Positions 30,419 to 43,300 of a stretch of 64,000 nt of DNA are shown piece after piece. The position numbers were made by a program, and so were the translations under genes. The stretch spans positions 62,001-126,000 of the forward strand of contig JAUKTV010000029.1 of assembly GCA_030549205.1 (NCBI GenBank), written 5' to 3'. This DNA is from Apiosordaria backusii. Its lineage: Eukaryota > Ascomycota > Sordariomycetes > Sordariales > Lasiosphaeriaceae. Position 1 is the stretch's first letter; each line of letters starts with the position of its first letter. The notes beneath the pieces were generated by a model, which was not told the origin of the DNA, did not search any database, and saw nothing but the letters and a program-made list of their open reading frames with translations.

Positions 30419-33400
30419 ATGTTCACTCCCACCACCCACCACCCCATGGCGGGGTCGTTCGCCTCGGTGGACATCACGCCCGCCATCAGCCTCACCCGCG
30501 ACCTGCCCCAAGGCGTGCCGGCAGATATTCTGTGTCTTGTCGGCCCGGATCTGGCTCACCATTTGCTTTTTACCGTGGCGTCAGAAAGGGGGCTGCCGGA
30601 GCGGAAAAGGATCGATGTCACGGCTTGCGCGGAGGGTGAGCAGGGGGTTCATCAGATTGGTATGTCACTCACACTACCTTGCGTGGTCAAAAAGCAAAGA
30701 AGTATTGATGAAAATATATAGCAAGAAATACCCTCCTCTTCACGCTCATCCTCGACGGGGAAGTAACCCCTGATCAAGCCTGGAGTATTTGTTATGATGT
30801 CTGGCTCGACGCTGCTAGTCTCGGCACCGTTCAATCACAAGCCAAGAAGTTGGTTGTGCTGTCATCTTCCCTTGAGGAATGGTATCAAAGCTCCTACGAC
30901 TACATCCGGTTCTGCGACGCCAAAACACTTGAGTTGGTTAGAGATGTCTGGAGTGGTTATGCCACCTCCTCCTCCTCCTCCTCCTCCCCCGAATCGACCC
31001 AAAACTTCCACGCTGTGCTAGAACGCTCCCAAAACCGCAAGGAACACATCTACGGGCAAGAGGGGCAGGCAGTTGTTACCTCCAGCGCGAGGTCGTGTGC
31101 GCCGTTGTCGGTTGGGGGTTTGGTGGAGGCGCTGACTGAGCTTACGGAGGAGAACTGGCAGGCTGCTGTGGGAAAGGGAGAGGAGGGGAAGAGACCAAAC
31201 CCGGTGTTTGCTGCTGCGCTGCTGGGGGGTGGGGAGGGGGAGAGGGAGAGGAGGGTGCTGGAGTACCCGACTGATCCGCTGATTGGGTTTCATCTTGCTT
31301 CTGCTAATGCGCCGTTGACACCGCTGTCGCCTTTAAGGGTTGAGAATGCGGATAAAAAGGATATCAAGGAGAGGATTGTGGAGACTGCGAGGACGGAGTG
31401 GCGGTCGTGGGTGGAGGGTTTTAGGGAGGGGGTGGAGGGGGGGAGGGTGAGGGTTAGGTTTGTGGCGGGGGATTGGTTTTCGTTGTGTTGGACGCTGAAG
31501 AGGAATAGAGAGTATGGGGATCTGGAGGCGGGGTGGTTTAGGAGGGAGGTTGGGTTTGAGGTTTTGAGGTTGGGTGAGGGGGAGTATGGCCGGGAGGGGA
31601 AGGCGCCGAGGGAGTTTGATGTTGTTGATACGGGGGCACTGGCGGATGACAAGGGGGTGTTGAATGTGCTGGTTGCGGGGTTGGGGTTGTTGAAACGGGG
31701 GGCGCAGGCGACGGTTTATACGGATTGTTATGCGAAGGATTATGAGGCGATTTTGGAGGGGCATACGACTGCTTTTTCATTGTTGTTGGGGTTGACGCCG
31801 GGGGAGTATTGGACGAATTCGACGAGTGTGGCTGTTGTGGATGAGGTGCTGGCTACGTTTAGTGAGAGGTATGGGGGGAGGGAAGGGGGGGCGGGGGTGC
31901 AGTCGCGGTTGGGGTGGAAATGGAATTGTTTGCAGGTTGCTGGGCAGCGGGATCAGTTGACCGTGGGAGTGGAGGACTTGGTCACATTTTTTGCGGGGAT
32001 GTTTGGGCGGATATTCCAGTATTCCACGTTGACCGAGGAGGATGGGAAGAAAAGGGGGCCGCATCACCAGTTCCACCCCTTCACTGCTTCGGTTATTCTC
32101 AAGGTGCTGTGCGACAGGCTGGGCTTGGATTTTCGGAAGGTTTTGGATGAATATTTCACAAAGATTGGTTTGTCTGGGGATGACCTTGGCCGGAGTATGC
32201 AGTTAGAGTTGGCGAGATGGGGTATCTGTGGCGAGCCAGAACCGTCAAGAGAGGCATTCAAGCTTCATGAGGGGGAGCAGCAGGGATTTATGAAGTGGAT
32301 GATTATGCCTAGCTCGGTGGCGATCACCTTTGTTGTGCCTGCGGAAAAGTGGCAACCGGTGGCTCAGTGCTCAAGGAACGAAGGTCTTCCTATGCCGATG
32401 AAGATTCAGATTTTGGGAACCGACTTCGAATACACAAACTACCATTTGTCATTCGGCACCATCAGGACGGTCAACTCGCCTGACCAAGATGACTTCTCGG
32501 TTCAAGTGGATGAGGATAATAAGGGCTGGTCCGGGTCATCTGACATGGTGGTGTCTTTCTATGTTTCTTTGTCAAACCTGGCTTGGATCAGCACGACACC
32601 AGGTACGAGTGTCTCGTTGTGCACCGGGGACTCATACTATAACGAGTTGGCTTATAAGAAGCTGCTGGGTAACGACAACTGCGAGATTTATACAACACCT
32701 ATTAACGATGTACTCGTCAGCAAATTACTTCCTGGTCAGCGCTCTCTGCAGAATGCCACAACATCGGTTCACTCAGCGGCTGAAAAGCTTGGGGAATCAG
32801 AGATCACATCCTCAATGGCTCCTGTGTTCAAGGCCAAACTGGATGACAAGGCAGATGGGAATGTCTTCCAAATTATCGGGCACATCGATATTACCACCAA
32901 CGAAGCCTGCAACCTATTGGCGGACAGATCAGTACCCATCAAGATGGAACAGGTCTCGCCGTTCACCATTGAGGTGGTCTTTGGTGCTCGGAAGCTGGTG
33001 TTACCTATCGTCTTTCCGGTCCCCGTTTCGAAGGAAAAGTGCGCCCTGAGAGTGGCGCGTAAGTCACAATACGTCGAGGTGGTTGCGTCCTTGGTTAAGC
33101 CTTTGGACATTGCGCAGCTAGACACCTACATCCTCCCGTCGACCTTGATTCAGCCATCTGGTATCCCAGCCACTCTCAACATCCCCCACCTCAACCTCGA
33201 TAACCTGCCCATCCTTTCGATAGACGAGGATGAAGACGAAGACCCCCGTATCAAATTTCTGACCACCCTAACTTCTCTCGTCTTTTCAGGCCGTGAACGC
33301 CGTCTCCGTGAAGAGGTCAGCCAACAAGACGACAACTACACCGGGCTTGGGCCATCTCCTCGCCTTAATTTCAAGGAGTCTTTGTTTACCATGTTTATGC

Positions 33401-34140
33401 TCTCCTCTGGTCTACAGGGAGGACAGACGGGTCTTTTCGCCATTTCCGATCCCAAGAACGGTGGTATTCACATGCTGCTCTTTGTCAACGCTATCCGCCT
33501 CGACGGGCCTCACGCCACAGTCGTCTTGGATGCTGCTATCCTACCTTTCACCAAGGCTTTAGTCGACAGCAAAGAACTTGAGGGCTTCTTACTCTTGATC
33601 AGGACCCTAGAGTGCTGCACCATTACCGTCGACGACGAGGAGTTGAAAATGTGGAAGAAGGCCCTTCCTGCTTTTGTGGAGAGGTGCAGGACATGGGAGC
33701 ATAACCCCGATACATGCGAGTATGTCACTCGGCCAGGGGACAAAAAACAAAAAGCCATTCCATTGAGCTTGAAGGAAGGGCAGCAGGTTATCTGTTCTTG
33801 TGGTCAGGGGAAACTGCCCGCGGACTTTATCCCGCTGCCGGAGTGGGACGAGACTGCGGCGAGGTATTCCACCAGGGTGGCGATCAGCCCAGTGTATGCT
33901 TCTCAGCTGGTGGAGGATATCATTGACCCGGAGCTGGCTAGGGGGTTGGCGGGGGGTAATGAGAAAAGACCAGAGACTTGCAGGGCTTGTGGGAAGGCGG
34001 AGGATGAGGAGGGGGGGGTGGTGCTGAAGAAGTGTATGAGGTGTTTGAAGGTCAAGTATTGCAATGGGGAGTGTCAGAAGAGGGATTGGAGGAAGCATAG
34101 GATGGAGTGTGAGGAGGCTAAGGAGCATCACCGGAAGTAG
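30419..34140 (+). CDS. DUF4470 and MYND zinc-finger protein, two exons
   Basis: Model: join(30419..30659,30722..34140), 1219 aa. The 62-nt intron splits an Ile-Ala junction and restores the DUF4470 motif ARNTLLFTLILDGEVTPDQA directly after the N-terminal domain (VGPDLAHHLLFTVASERGLP), so both exons belong together. The long central region has no named domain. Residues about 1167-1208 form a MYND finger: CRACGKAEDEEGG, then CMRCLKVKYCNGECQKRDWR and KHRMEC, with all expected Cys/His. MYND fingers bind short Pro-rich peptides. The DUF4470-MYND architecture is common in Sordariomycetes but its role is unknown. A polyserine run lies near residue 160. Confidence 0.85.
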
Positions 34141-34198
34141 ATTCAGGGCCTAAACTCCAGTCAGCAAGCCACGGTAACATCGGCCACCGGGCGGTGGC

Positions 34199-34537
34199 TT
34201 GCAAAGTTTAAATCGCCCCTTGTTAAAAAGAAACGACGGCACAGTTCACAGAAAGGGTCTTTCTAAGGTATCTCACATTACAGCCAAAATTCTCGAGTGG
34301 CTCTTCAATCATCTTGAAGCCTGGTTCCCCAAGGAGTTTGCAAACTTCCTCCTAGCAGCCACGATTGTTGTGCCGGGGTTGCTCTACCTTTGGTGCTTGG
34401 TCAACTTTGCGGTGTTTTTGGGTCTGACATTCACCAGGCGCACTCTGGGTAGGTACTCTTCCGTGATCATGGGGGCACGTCGGCAAAAGAAAGAGGGAGT
34501 GCGGCGCAAGCCACAACATACCTACCTAGGTACTTGA
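34199..34537 (+). pseudogene. membrane-segment reading frame without a start codon
   Basis: The open frame has no ATG near its 5' end. It encodes ILEWLFNHLEAWFPKEFANF followed by a strong hydrophobic helix (LLAATIVVPGLLYLWCLVNF) and a short basic tail. It sits just before two other small single-TM frames (35010, 36306), suggesting a decayed member of the same local group. It may be chance. Confidence 0.25.
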
Positions 34538-34559
34538 TGACTGCTCAGGGGATCAACGG

Positions 34560-34680
34560 GCGTGCTCCCATTGCATTTAAACGCCTATCAGATTTTATTC
34601 ACGGCCTTCTAGTCATCGTTCAGAGCCTAACGACTAAGGTATCTTTAGAGACTTATTGACGATCTTTTGAAGCCTACATA
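34560..34680. repeat. minisatellite family locus 2
   Basis: Degenerate units in the reverse orientation (CGACTAAGGTATCTTTAGAG, TTATTGACGATCTTTTGAAG). Its left half (ATTGCATTTAAACGCC) resembles the ATTGCGTTTAAAGGCG block at locus 7. Confidence 0.5.
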
Positions 34681-35009
34681 GCATTTCAAACTGGCCTGTT
34701 TAACTTCGGTATCTGTCTTTTTGTCTACCTTATTCCGCGGGGGCGCTGTTGCCTCCACCGGTGGCGGATGGGAGATCGGAAGACTTTTGCGGAGGACCGA
34801 TGTGGGCTGCGTGTGTGTGCGGCTTCCAAAGTTTTATAAAGTTGGCTTTAACAGGAAGGAAAAGTATAAATTTCAGACACCAGACTGAAAGAGTTTTTCA
34901 ACATTTCCTTCCTTCCATTACGCACGCAATTTATCGCCCGCCAATCTTTCAGATCATCACCTCTCAACCTTCTAAGTAATCCATCCACCCACCACATCTG
35001 TCATTCGCA

Positions 35010-35771
35010 ATGTCGGGCGACCACGGCATTTGGTCTCTGATCTGGAGCCAGACGCTCCCATGCATCCTGTACCCTGCGATGGCCGTATTGGTGGGCCTTT
35101 ACTGTTACTCACTGGCTGTCCTTGCGTATATTGCTGTCGAATGTATCAAGCAAATGGCCTTTGCACAAGACAAAGACAACGAAGACGAACAGGAGTGGTT
35201 CCATGTCGAGGACGAGGAAAATTGGGATGAGGGAGAGGATGAGGGAGACGAGGAAGAGTGGGACGACAAAGAGTGGGACGACGAAGACGAAGAAGTGAAA
35301 AGCGAGATATGTGAGAAATACGAGAAATGCGTATGCAACGAGCCAATGAAGAAGCTCAACGATAGCAACATGCGACTGCCCGAGCTGAGAGGAGTCTTTG
35401 ATCCTGCGGCCTACAGCAACTATCACAAACCATGTGACACGAGATATCCAAAATTTATCACCATCGACACCAACGATGAGGAAACCTCCGATTCGGAGCC
35501 CGTTGATACGCCCTCCACTTCGACTGATAGCTTCGATCATGTGGGCAATGACGAAGCGGACGGCGAACACCACTCGGACATGAAGGCACAGAACGAGATA
35601 CTCGTCAATAGGGTCAAGGATCTTGAGGCTGAAGTGAGGATGTTCAAGAAACGGTTGGAGGATGGGGTTGGGAGGCGGAGGGAGGAAGAGGATGATGATG
35701 AAGGCAGTGTTAGCGATAGGAGCGAGAGTATTTATTTTCCCTTTCCCGGGGAAGAGTTGGGGGTTAAGTAA
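35010..35771 (+). CDS. small single-TM protein with acidic domain and coiled coil
   Basis: 253 aa, single exon, ATG at 35010. The N-terminus is short, then a hydrophobic region (LYPAMAVLVGLYCYSLAVLA) forms one or two membrane helices. An extremely acidic stretch follows (residues about 55-95, dominated by Glu, Asp and Trp), then a Ser/Asp-rich linker and a C-terminal coil (NEILVNRVKDLEAEVRMFKK). No signal peptide cleavage site is evident, so it is probably a signal-anchored membrane protein with the acidic region on one face. No family recognised. Neighbouring frames at 34199 and 36306 share the layout of an N-terminal TM followed by a charged tail. Confidence 0.6.
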   Translation: MSGDHGIWSLIWSQTLPCILYPAMAVLVGLYCYSLAVLAYIAVECIKQMAFAQDKDNEDEQEWFHVEDEENWDEGEDEGDEEEWDDKEWDDEDEEVKSEICEKYEKCVCNEPMKKLNDSNMRLPELRGVFDPAAYSNYHKPCDTRYPKFITIDTNDEETSDSEPVDTPSTSTDSFDHVGNDEADGEHHSDMKAQNEILVNRVKDLEAEVRMFKKRLEDGVGRRREEEDDDEGSVSDRSESIYFPFPGEELGVK

Positions 35772-36183
35772 TGAGGCGGGAGGTACCTTAGATGTGGATA
35801 TTTAAATACCTAGTCAGGGTTAAATTGTTACAACGACTAGCACCACCAACTCAATGTTTTTGGCCGTTGGCTCCTTGCTCAAAATGGTGATGAAAGATGT
35901 TGGAAAAGGTCACGAGTGGCAAAGAGATCATGTGGGCCAGCAAAATGTCAGTGATGACAGTGTGGCACCAAACCTTGAAACGCCCCCCTTTTCTCAGACG
36001 GGCAGCAGACTTGACCCATGGGGATGTCCGGGTCACGGTATAATAACCTCAAAATTCCCACCTTCCACTTCCTCTATCACCACACTCAATGTCAATCTCT
36101 ACCTCCCTGCGCTAAGATAGTTGGTCAGTCATCATCAACACCGGACCATCAATTTGAAAACCCACGTGCATCTCATCATCATC

Positions 36184-36704
36184 ATGTCCGTCCCGCCACA
36201 GCCCCAACCCTCCTCCTCCGAGTCCTCCTCCACCACCACCACCCCCCCGACCGATTGACCAAAAACCGCATCTTCCTCCTCAAAGCCACCGGCATCGCAC
36301 TCACTATGGCCATGGTAATGGCAATCTTGACGTGGTCCCTTTTATTGGTACTGGGGTTCCTGTGGGTGGTGCTGGCGTGTGCCATTGGTGCGGATGAGTT
36401 TTTGATGTGGCATGGGATTGATCTTGAGAAAAACAAGGCGTTCGGCGACTGGTGGCGTGACTTGAGGACGACGCTTGCGAAAACATCACATAAAGAGGAC
36501 GAGTTGAAAGAACGATCTGGTGAGGGGGTTGCTGGAGGTGATAAGTTGGGTGGTGGTGATAATGGCAGTGAGAAGAAGAAGACGGGGGGTTATAAGGGGT
36601 TTGATGAGGAGGGGTTGTTAGATAGTGTTAAGGAGCTTTTGGTGGCGTGTGAGGATTTGAGGAGGGTGGTTGATGAGGTTGCGGAGAGGGCTGTGGAGGG
36701 GTAA
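36184..36704 (+). CDS. small single-TM protein, start uncertain
   Basis: The secure part is 36306..36704 (132 aa): MAMVMAILTWSLLLVLGFLW opens a membrane helix, followed by DEFLMWHGIDLEKNKAFGDW, a Gly/Lys-rich linker and a C-terminal helix (SVKELLVACEDLRRVVDEVA). A better-placed ATG at 36184 starts MSVPPQPQPSSSESSSTTTT but runs into TGA one base out of frame, just after a run of seven C. One extra or missing base there would join it to the TM frame (RLTKNRIFLLKATGIALT). Coordinates give the possible full span. Function unknown. Confidence 0.5.
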
Positions 36705-37641
36705 GGGGTTTGGTTTGGGGGGTATGTGGTTGTTTTTGTTGGGGTGGGTTGGATAGTGAGATGGGGTGGGTTGGGTTGTTGGGTATGTGTTGGTGAGGTT
36801 TGATGACTAAACCTGGCTGAAGTGGGCTTTTTTGAGTTGGCTGGTGGCCGCCTCGTACCACAAAAAAACACCGGAAAAGCTCAACAATTGTCAGTGCTTG
36901 TATTCAACATAAAGATTGGCGCTCTTAGGCTATATCTTACCCCGGTGACGGTGACTCAGATGATGTGTGTCATGCCAATCATGCCCTCGAGTGGCGTAAA
37001 CAGAGATAAATACATCTCTGCCCGCCAGAGAGGTAGGGATCAGCACCACCAACCACACCCTCCGAGCTGTGTTGGTGAGGTGTTTGGATGGTGGTGATAC
37101 TGGTGGGAGATGGGTATAGGATTAGGTGACGTGCCATGCTGTGAACAAAAGGGCAGGCCTGTACTGCAATGTCAGACACGTGTTTTAAATTCTTGATGTG
37201 TTGGATAGGCCTCAAAACATGGTTGATAGACCTTTTAGCTTTTGTGCACTGTGATCAGTTTAGAATTACAGCCGTGGGCCACAAACTGAATTCTGCAAGG
37301 CGAAAAAGATACGGTAAGTAACTATCTGGCTTTTGGTTTTAAGTTTGGCGGGATAATGGCTACCTAGAAAAGCTTTTAAACATCACCTTTTTTTGCCTCC
37401 CACGTGCTACAATTAAACTTTCCAATTTTTATATAAAACCCGAATGAAAAAAAGAGCAAACACACATATTATCTCAGCTTCATCCAAGCTTCAACTGAAC
37501 AAACCTGTTCACTGCCGTTGCTGTCCGCTTCCGCGGCCCCCCTCCCGCCCTGCCATACTGTACGCTTACTCTCACCTTCTCACGCCCTTCACCACCCGCT
37601 TACTCCCGCCTCCGCACGAAAAGGTGCGATCGTCAAAAGTC
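36705..37641. other. intergenic with minisatellite locus 3
   Basis: No gene. The repeat units are near 37165-37245 (GGATAGGCCTCAAAACATGG, TTGATAGACCTTTTAGC). The last 200 nt form the C/T-rich promoter of the DUF7600 gene. Confidence 0.4.
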
Positions 37642-39557
37642 ATGAGTCCCCCGATGATCTGGAATTGCCCCATCTGCGGATGGCACATCTATAGCTCAGG
37701 CTGCCCGTCCTGGCTGAGCCAATTCCGTGGGCGTATGTGTCCCTTTTTCTCTTTACAATACCAATTGCTGACATTCTACCAATCACCCAGTGTTGACCAA
37801 CATGAACGTAAATGACGGCCAGGTCGCGCTGACGGGAGTCGGCAGCTACGACGGAGTATGGATCGCTCCCCCGAACCCCGAGGCTAGGTACAACGACGAT
37901 GGATATACCAAGCCTGATGAAGACTTGTTTACACTCCGTCGAAAGAGCGCTAATGAGAAGACGAGCCCCTTTGAAAAGCGTGGCTTTGCCATCCACGATG
38001 CTTGCTGGCAGCTGCTGGGAGAGGCCTTCAAGTCCCCCGACTCGGTCCCTCTCGACAGGGTGTTTCAAGTTCTCGACTCCTTCCTTGAAATACCGGGGTA
38101 CGAGTACCAAGCCAGTTGGGGTCGCGGATACGGGGTAGACGATGACGAGTACTTCCCCTGGGAGCTTTGCTCCAAGTTGCTCAGGCTGCTGCAGGACGAA
38201 GATCGTCCTCCCAACGCTGCAGACCCAGTCGCGTCAGACTTTCGACAAAACACCCACACTGCTCGGGAAGCGTCTGCAAACCGGGATCATATTCTGAAGT
38301 GCGTTCAAAGGTTGGTCCGTATCGTCGAGCTTGATCGCCAGGATGTCGGACAGTCCATGGCGTCACCTTGGAACAACGCGCCTGAGCCTGACGACGACCG
38401 CTGGCTGACGGTAGCGGGGGGTCTAGAGGGTGTCAGCCCGACTTTTTTTGGCTTCGGTTGCAGAGAGTTTTTCCATCATCGTGTCGCCGTTCCCGAAGAC
38501 ATCTCTCGGGTTTCAGTTTCGACCGTTGAAGTTGGGCCTTTTAGCTACGTCTCGGGCGTCTCACTTTCGACCAGCTCAGGCCAAACCATCACATTGGGCT
38601 ACATGGGTCCCCGTGACAAGGAGGAATGTACCCACCTTAACCCGCCAGGCTTGAAAGGCCTTAATATTGCTGTTGGGATAAGTGGGATACACGCCATACA
38701 ATGCGTTGGCTCCGAGTCAACTGGACCGGCTGACTGGTTAGGCTGTCCCGAGAAGGCCCCAATGACAAGACGGTTGGGTTCGGCGGACGGAATCGTGGGA
38801 CTTCGGTTCGGGTTTGATGTACGTGTGATGACTTGATTGTTGAAAAGGGGGAGCCAGCTAATCTTGTTCCATATAGGGCTTCCGACTTGTCAGTATAGCT
38901 GCAGTACTCAAGGCCAACGGCGTCACTGCGGACGATGACGACAGCTCTGAAAATACTGCTGATCGTCAGCTCAAGAATTCCGCTTTGTGGTATCCGTATC
39001 CCCCGCCTGATCGTGCCAAGCTCAACGGAGAGCTTTACCACCCTCTCCAGTCACACCTGCTGGGGTTCAATCCCATGTTTTGGACACGGTTTGGAGGGCC
39101 GGGGGGTATTTACCTCAAGCACCTGACCAAAATCTCATGCTATTATAAACAGGTTTTGGTCTTTGAGTACAACAGGGATGATATCCCAAAGCAATGCAGG
39201 ATGTTTGGTCGGAGACCGAAACTTCAATCGCCTTACGCTACGAGTGTCCATTTCGATATCGACGGTCCTGGAGGTGAGAGAATAGTGGGTGTTAACATCC
39301 GCCATAAAGTCTGGAAGGAGCTCGAAGAGCCGTATTTTACCTACGAGGATTTGGGTTCTGTTGAGATATTTACCAGCCTTGGGAACAGTTGCTACTTTGC
39401 CTTCGATGACGAGGAGGAGGGGGATGAATGGACTCAGACTGTCAAAGAGTCAAGGTTCTTGGTCAAGAAGGGAATGCCCATTACGGGGTTCTATGGGGCG
39501 CAAAATCCCACTGCTTGGCTTGCGGGGCTTGGGATTATGACCGAGCCTGAGAATTAG
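37642..39557 (+). CDS. DUF7600 family protein, three exons
   Basis: Model: join(37642..37732,37791..38818,38877..39557), 599 aa; both introns are 58 nt with good branch points. The N-terminus carries a zinc-ribbon-like CPICGWHIYSSGCPSWLSQF, then LTGVGSYDGVW and the family hallmark FAIHDACWQLL (about residues 110-120). A lectin-like beta-rich region follows (VSLSTSSGQTITLGYMGPRD and GLKGLNIAVGISGIHAIQCV). I recognise this as the DUF7600 type, expanded in Podospora and Chaetomium relatives and often linked to F-box proteins. Molecular role unknown. The frame is complete and intact. Confidence 0.75.
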
Positions 39558-40330
39558 TTGGGCGTACCGACAATCTTTTATTTCAGGTTTGTTGACTATC
39601 TTTGAAGGTCTTTTGACTGTTTTTGAGGGCTGTTGATTGTCTTTTAAAGGCCTGTCGACTGTCTCGTGAGGTGTTTTGATTGTGTTCAAAGGCCTACCTA
39701 ATACAAGCTGGTGTTAAGGAAGATATTTCTGAAATTGATAGACACGTTATTGCTACCTTCTAATGCCGTCAAAACATCATCAGATACATAGGTTGCATGA
39801 TGAAAGACCTTGTTTACACAAAGGCGCGCCTAATCAGCATTTAGCAACGTCTCTCAGTATGCTGTGATATGTTCAATGCACCATCATAGGTCTGTCTGTC
39901 TTTGGTGTCTAAAGACCTCCTCAAGCTGGCTTTTGACTCACGTTCATGACAATTGTGGTATTGTGTCAATGGTTGTAGCATTCGTGCGTCTGGTACAACG
40001 ATACAAGTACACGACAGACAAAAATCGACATCAGCTCTTGAAGTGAGGTGTGATGGCGATGATGTAATACCATGCTTGGCCTACCACAGGACAACAGGCA
40101 GGAGCGAGGAGTACTCAAGAGAAAAGCGAGGCGTCTGGTTTCCTGCATATTGGTGGCCTGGTCGGCGGCCCACCGCACCTGTGGCTGCCTTTTGCCAGCT
40201 CAGGTGAGGGGTTAACAGTTCATCCTTCGCCCACCATGTTGTGCATAAGCTAACCTGCTTGATCATCTCAAATATTGCCTACCTCCCATGACCACGACCG
40301 TAAGTCACCGACATCGCCCATCTCGCGAAA
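39558..40330. other. intergenic with minisatellite locus 4
   Basis: The 3' flank of the DUF7600 gene begins with five consecutive reverse-orientation units (39585-39705, for example TTGATTGTCTTTTAAAGGCC). The remainder is promoter of the STAND gene. Confidence 0.45.
39585..39705. repeat. minisatellite family locus 4 (five units)
   Basis: The clearest array: five units of 20-22 bp beginning TTGACTATCTTTGAAGG, TTGACTGTTTTTGAGGG, TTGATTGTCTTTTAAAGG, TCGACTGTCTCGTGAGG and TTGATTGTGTTCAAAGG. They are the reverse complement of AGATAGTCGATAGGCCTT-type units elsewhere. Confidence 0.75.
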
Positions 40331-43300
40331 ATGGACCCCGTTACATCTATCGGTCTGGTATCGGCCATCCTATCCTTCGTCACCTTTGGTTCGAAGCTCA
40401 TCAAGGGTGGGGTCGAAATCCACCGAGAGGGAAACCTGTCAGAAAATGCCACCCTGGAAGATGTCATCACGAGAATGGACTCCTTCCATTCACGGCTGGT
40501 GCTCAAGGGTCTTCCGAAAGACCAAGTCTTATCCGATGACGAAAAGGATCTGCGCGATCTCGCTGAGGACTGTCACCACATCTCTACCGATCTTTTGCGC
40601 CTACTCAAAAACATGAAACGACCGGACTCGAAGGGACTACAGGCTGCCCGGGGAACCGTGGCCGCCTCCTGGAGAAGCGTTATACATGGAAAGGACAGAG
40701 CGGAATTGGAAGGGAGGCTAGACAGGTGCTATGGCCGTCTCACTACAATCCTGGTATGGTCCACCAAATTCAGCGTTGACAACATAGCCACGTCTGCTCA
40801 GGGCAATTCTATAAAGCTGGACCGGATTCAAACGAGCATTGACGAGCTGAAACATGTCCAACAAGAGTCAGCAGCATCTTCGCTGGCCGCGCCTCTGGAT
40901 GGGCAGATGAGGAAGATGGTGGACCTTCAAGAGGGTATCATGCGCCAAATTCACCACATTCACTACTCTCGCGTGTTGCAAGCCCTCCAATACAGTGGAA
41001 TGAATTACCGTAGAGATGGTCTTAGCCAGCGTGCTGCCGAAATTGATGGCCGACAAAAGGACTTTGGGGGACCGTTTCGGTGGATGTGTGAGGACGAGGT
41101 TGATGACGTCGCTTCAGACAGTGAGCGAGAACGGGCAATGAAACACGATGCGAGGAGGAAGTTTGCCAATTGGCTGTCGTCGGAAGGGGGAATATTTCAT
41201 GTTGCGGGCAAGTTTGGATTGGGAAAGTCAACACTGATGCAACTCCTCTTTCATCATGCTTCCACGCAAGCAGAGTTGGAGAAATGGGCTGGTATATATT
41301 GCCTCAAACAGTTTTATAATAGCAGTATCTGACTTTCAAGCAGGGTTCCGAAATCTGGTCAAGGTCAACTACTACTTTTCCACGGTCATCGGCGGCGCCC
41401 AGCAGCAACTCACAGGACTGAGCAAAACTCTTCTTCACGATATCCTCAGATGCTGCCCCGACTTGGCACCGGTCCTTCTCCCTAAGGCATGGGATGAAGT
41501 GCAAAATCTCCCACAAGAAGCCGTGGTTCCCGAGATCGACGGCGCAACCGCCTTACAGGCTCTGAATCAAGTCTTTCATGACGCTCAGCTTGGCAGCAAG
41601 TGCTTTTGTCTCTTCATTGACGGCCTAGACGAGTACCAAGACCCTGATGGCTGCGACCAGGCCGATTTGGTTGATATGCTCTACAAATGGGCACCTGCAG
41701 GGCAATCAAATGTCAAGCTGTGTGTCGCAAGTAGGGAAGAGACGGCCTTCTTCAACAAATTTGCGCCTGAGCTCACGATTCGTCTGCATGATCTCACTCG
41801 GTACGATATGGAACGATTCGTAGAAGAAAGGTTACAAAAGGTTCAGGATGTGGATCTGAAGAAAAGACTGATACAAGAGATTCCTCAAAAGGCAGAGGGT
41901 GTGTTTCTCTGGACCAAACTCGTCGTGGGAGAAATACGAGAGGATCTAGCAATGGGCGACGGCACCCACCTCGACTTGAACACGCTTGACCGGTTTCCCG
42001 CTGGCCTACGGCCGCTTCTCGACAGAACGGTCGCAGCCATCCCCGAGAGATATCGTCGTAACGCCTATCTTGTCTTCGCCATATTACCGGTGATGGAGCG
42101 GCACATGATTCCTTGTTCGGCTATCGCGCTCTCCTTTATACACGACTATTGCAAAGACCCAAAGTTTGCATATACAATGGCTCCTTCAAAATGGGAAACA
42201 CGACGAGTGGCAGAAGAGAATCATATTCTGGATGCCAACGACGAGCGTGTCGACAGGGTCAGTGTCCAACTTCGAACCTGGTGTAAAGGGTTGGTGGAGG
42301 TATTGCTCGTTCATGTGAGTGCTTCAGCACGTAAAACATGGGGCAAAACTGCAGGCATCGGTTATGGTTCGATTATGCAACTGCATCAAGTGTATTTTTC
42401 CCATAGGACAATTTCGGAGTATTTCCAGGAGGCCATTGTGCAGGAAGCGTTGCTTAAAAGCGGAGTCACATGGGAGACTGTAGTTGATGCGATTTCGCAG
42501 ATCCTACTCGCCGAATTCTGCCACAGTGGCCCTTTCTCTCATCTAACCTATGGTGGCTGGATGCGCGAGCTACTCTTTCTTCGTCGCAAGTACTCTTTGG
42601 ATACTCCGCCATTCGCCTTCTTGGAGCGTCTTCAGTATGTAATGAATCGCAGGAAAGTGGCAATGCGGTTCGTCCTTCCTGAGCAAGAGCTGGAACGGAG
42701 ACTGGAACTGAACCCTGAAGAAGAACAGGATCCGCGGCAAGTTCGTGGCGTAGTTCTTGTAGGAAAAAAAGAGATCGGAACCGTCGCGATGGGTGAAGTA
42801 TCAAACATGCCGTGGTGGGATGGCAGAGTGACTCTCTGGGGTCCGTTTTTCACCGCAATCAAGTGGCGGAAGTTTGAGTATCCAAGATGGAAGGTGAATA
42901 CTGACCATGACCCCAACCCAGACATAATCAAGATTGCAGCGACTCTATATCTAGCTTTTGATGTCAGTCACACGGACTATCCAACCTCGAACTGGAGAGA
43001 CGTCGAAGGCAACATTGCAGTTGTTCATCGACACTGTGACTTTGTGCGGGAAGTCTTGATCAAATATCAAACGCACCTCAACACAAAGACGTCATTTGCC
43101 TTGGGAAGATACGCACGTCGAGCGAGGACATTCAAACACCCTGGCCGCACCGATCTGGTAGATTCTGGGGAATGCTTGACCATCTGGCAACATTATATAG
43201 TTTTGCGATTCAGAAGAGAGCTGGGCAGGCGTGACATATCCCCATTCCCAGAGTACCGGTCCTACCAGAGCGCTGAGCAGGCGGATATACGACAACGCCA

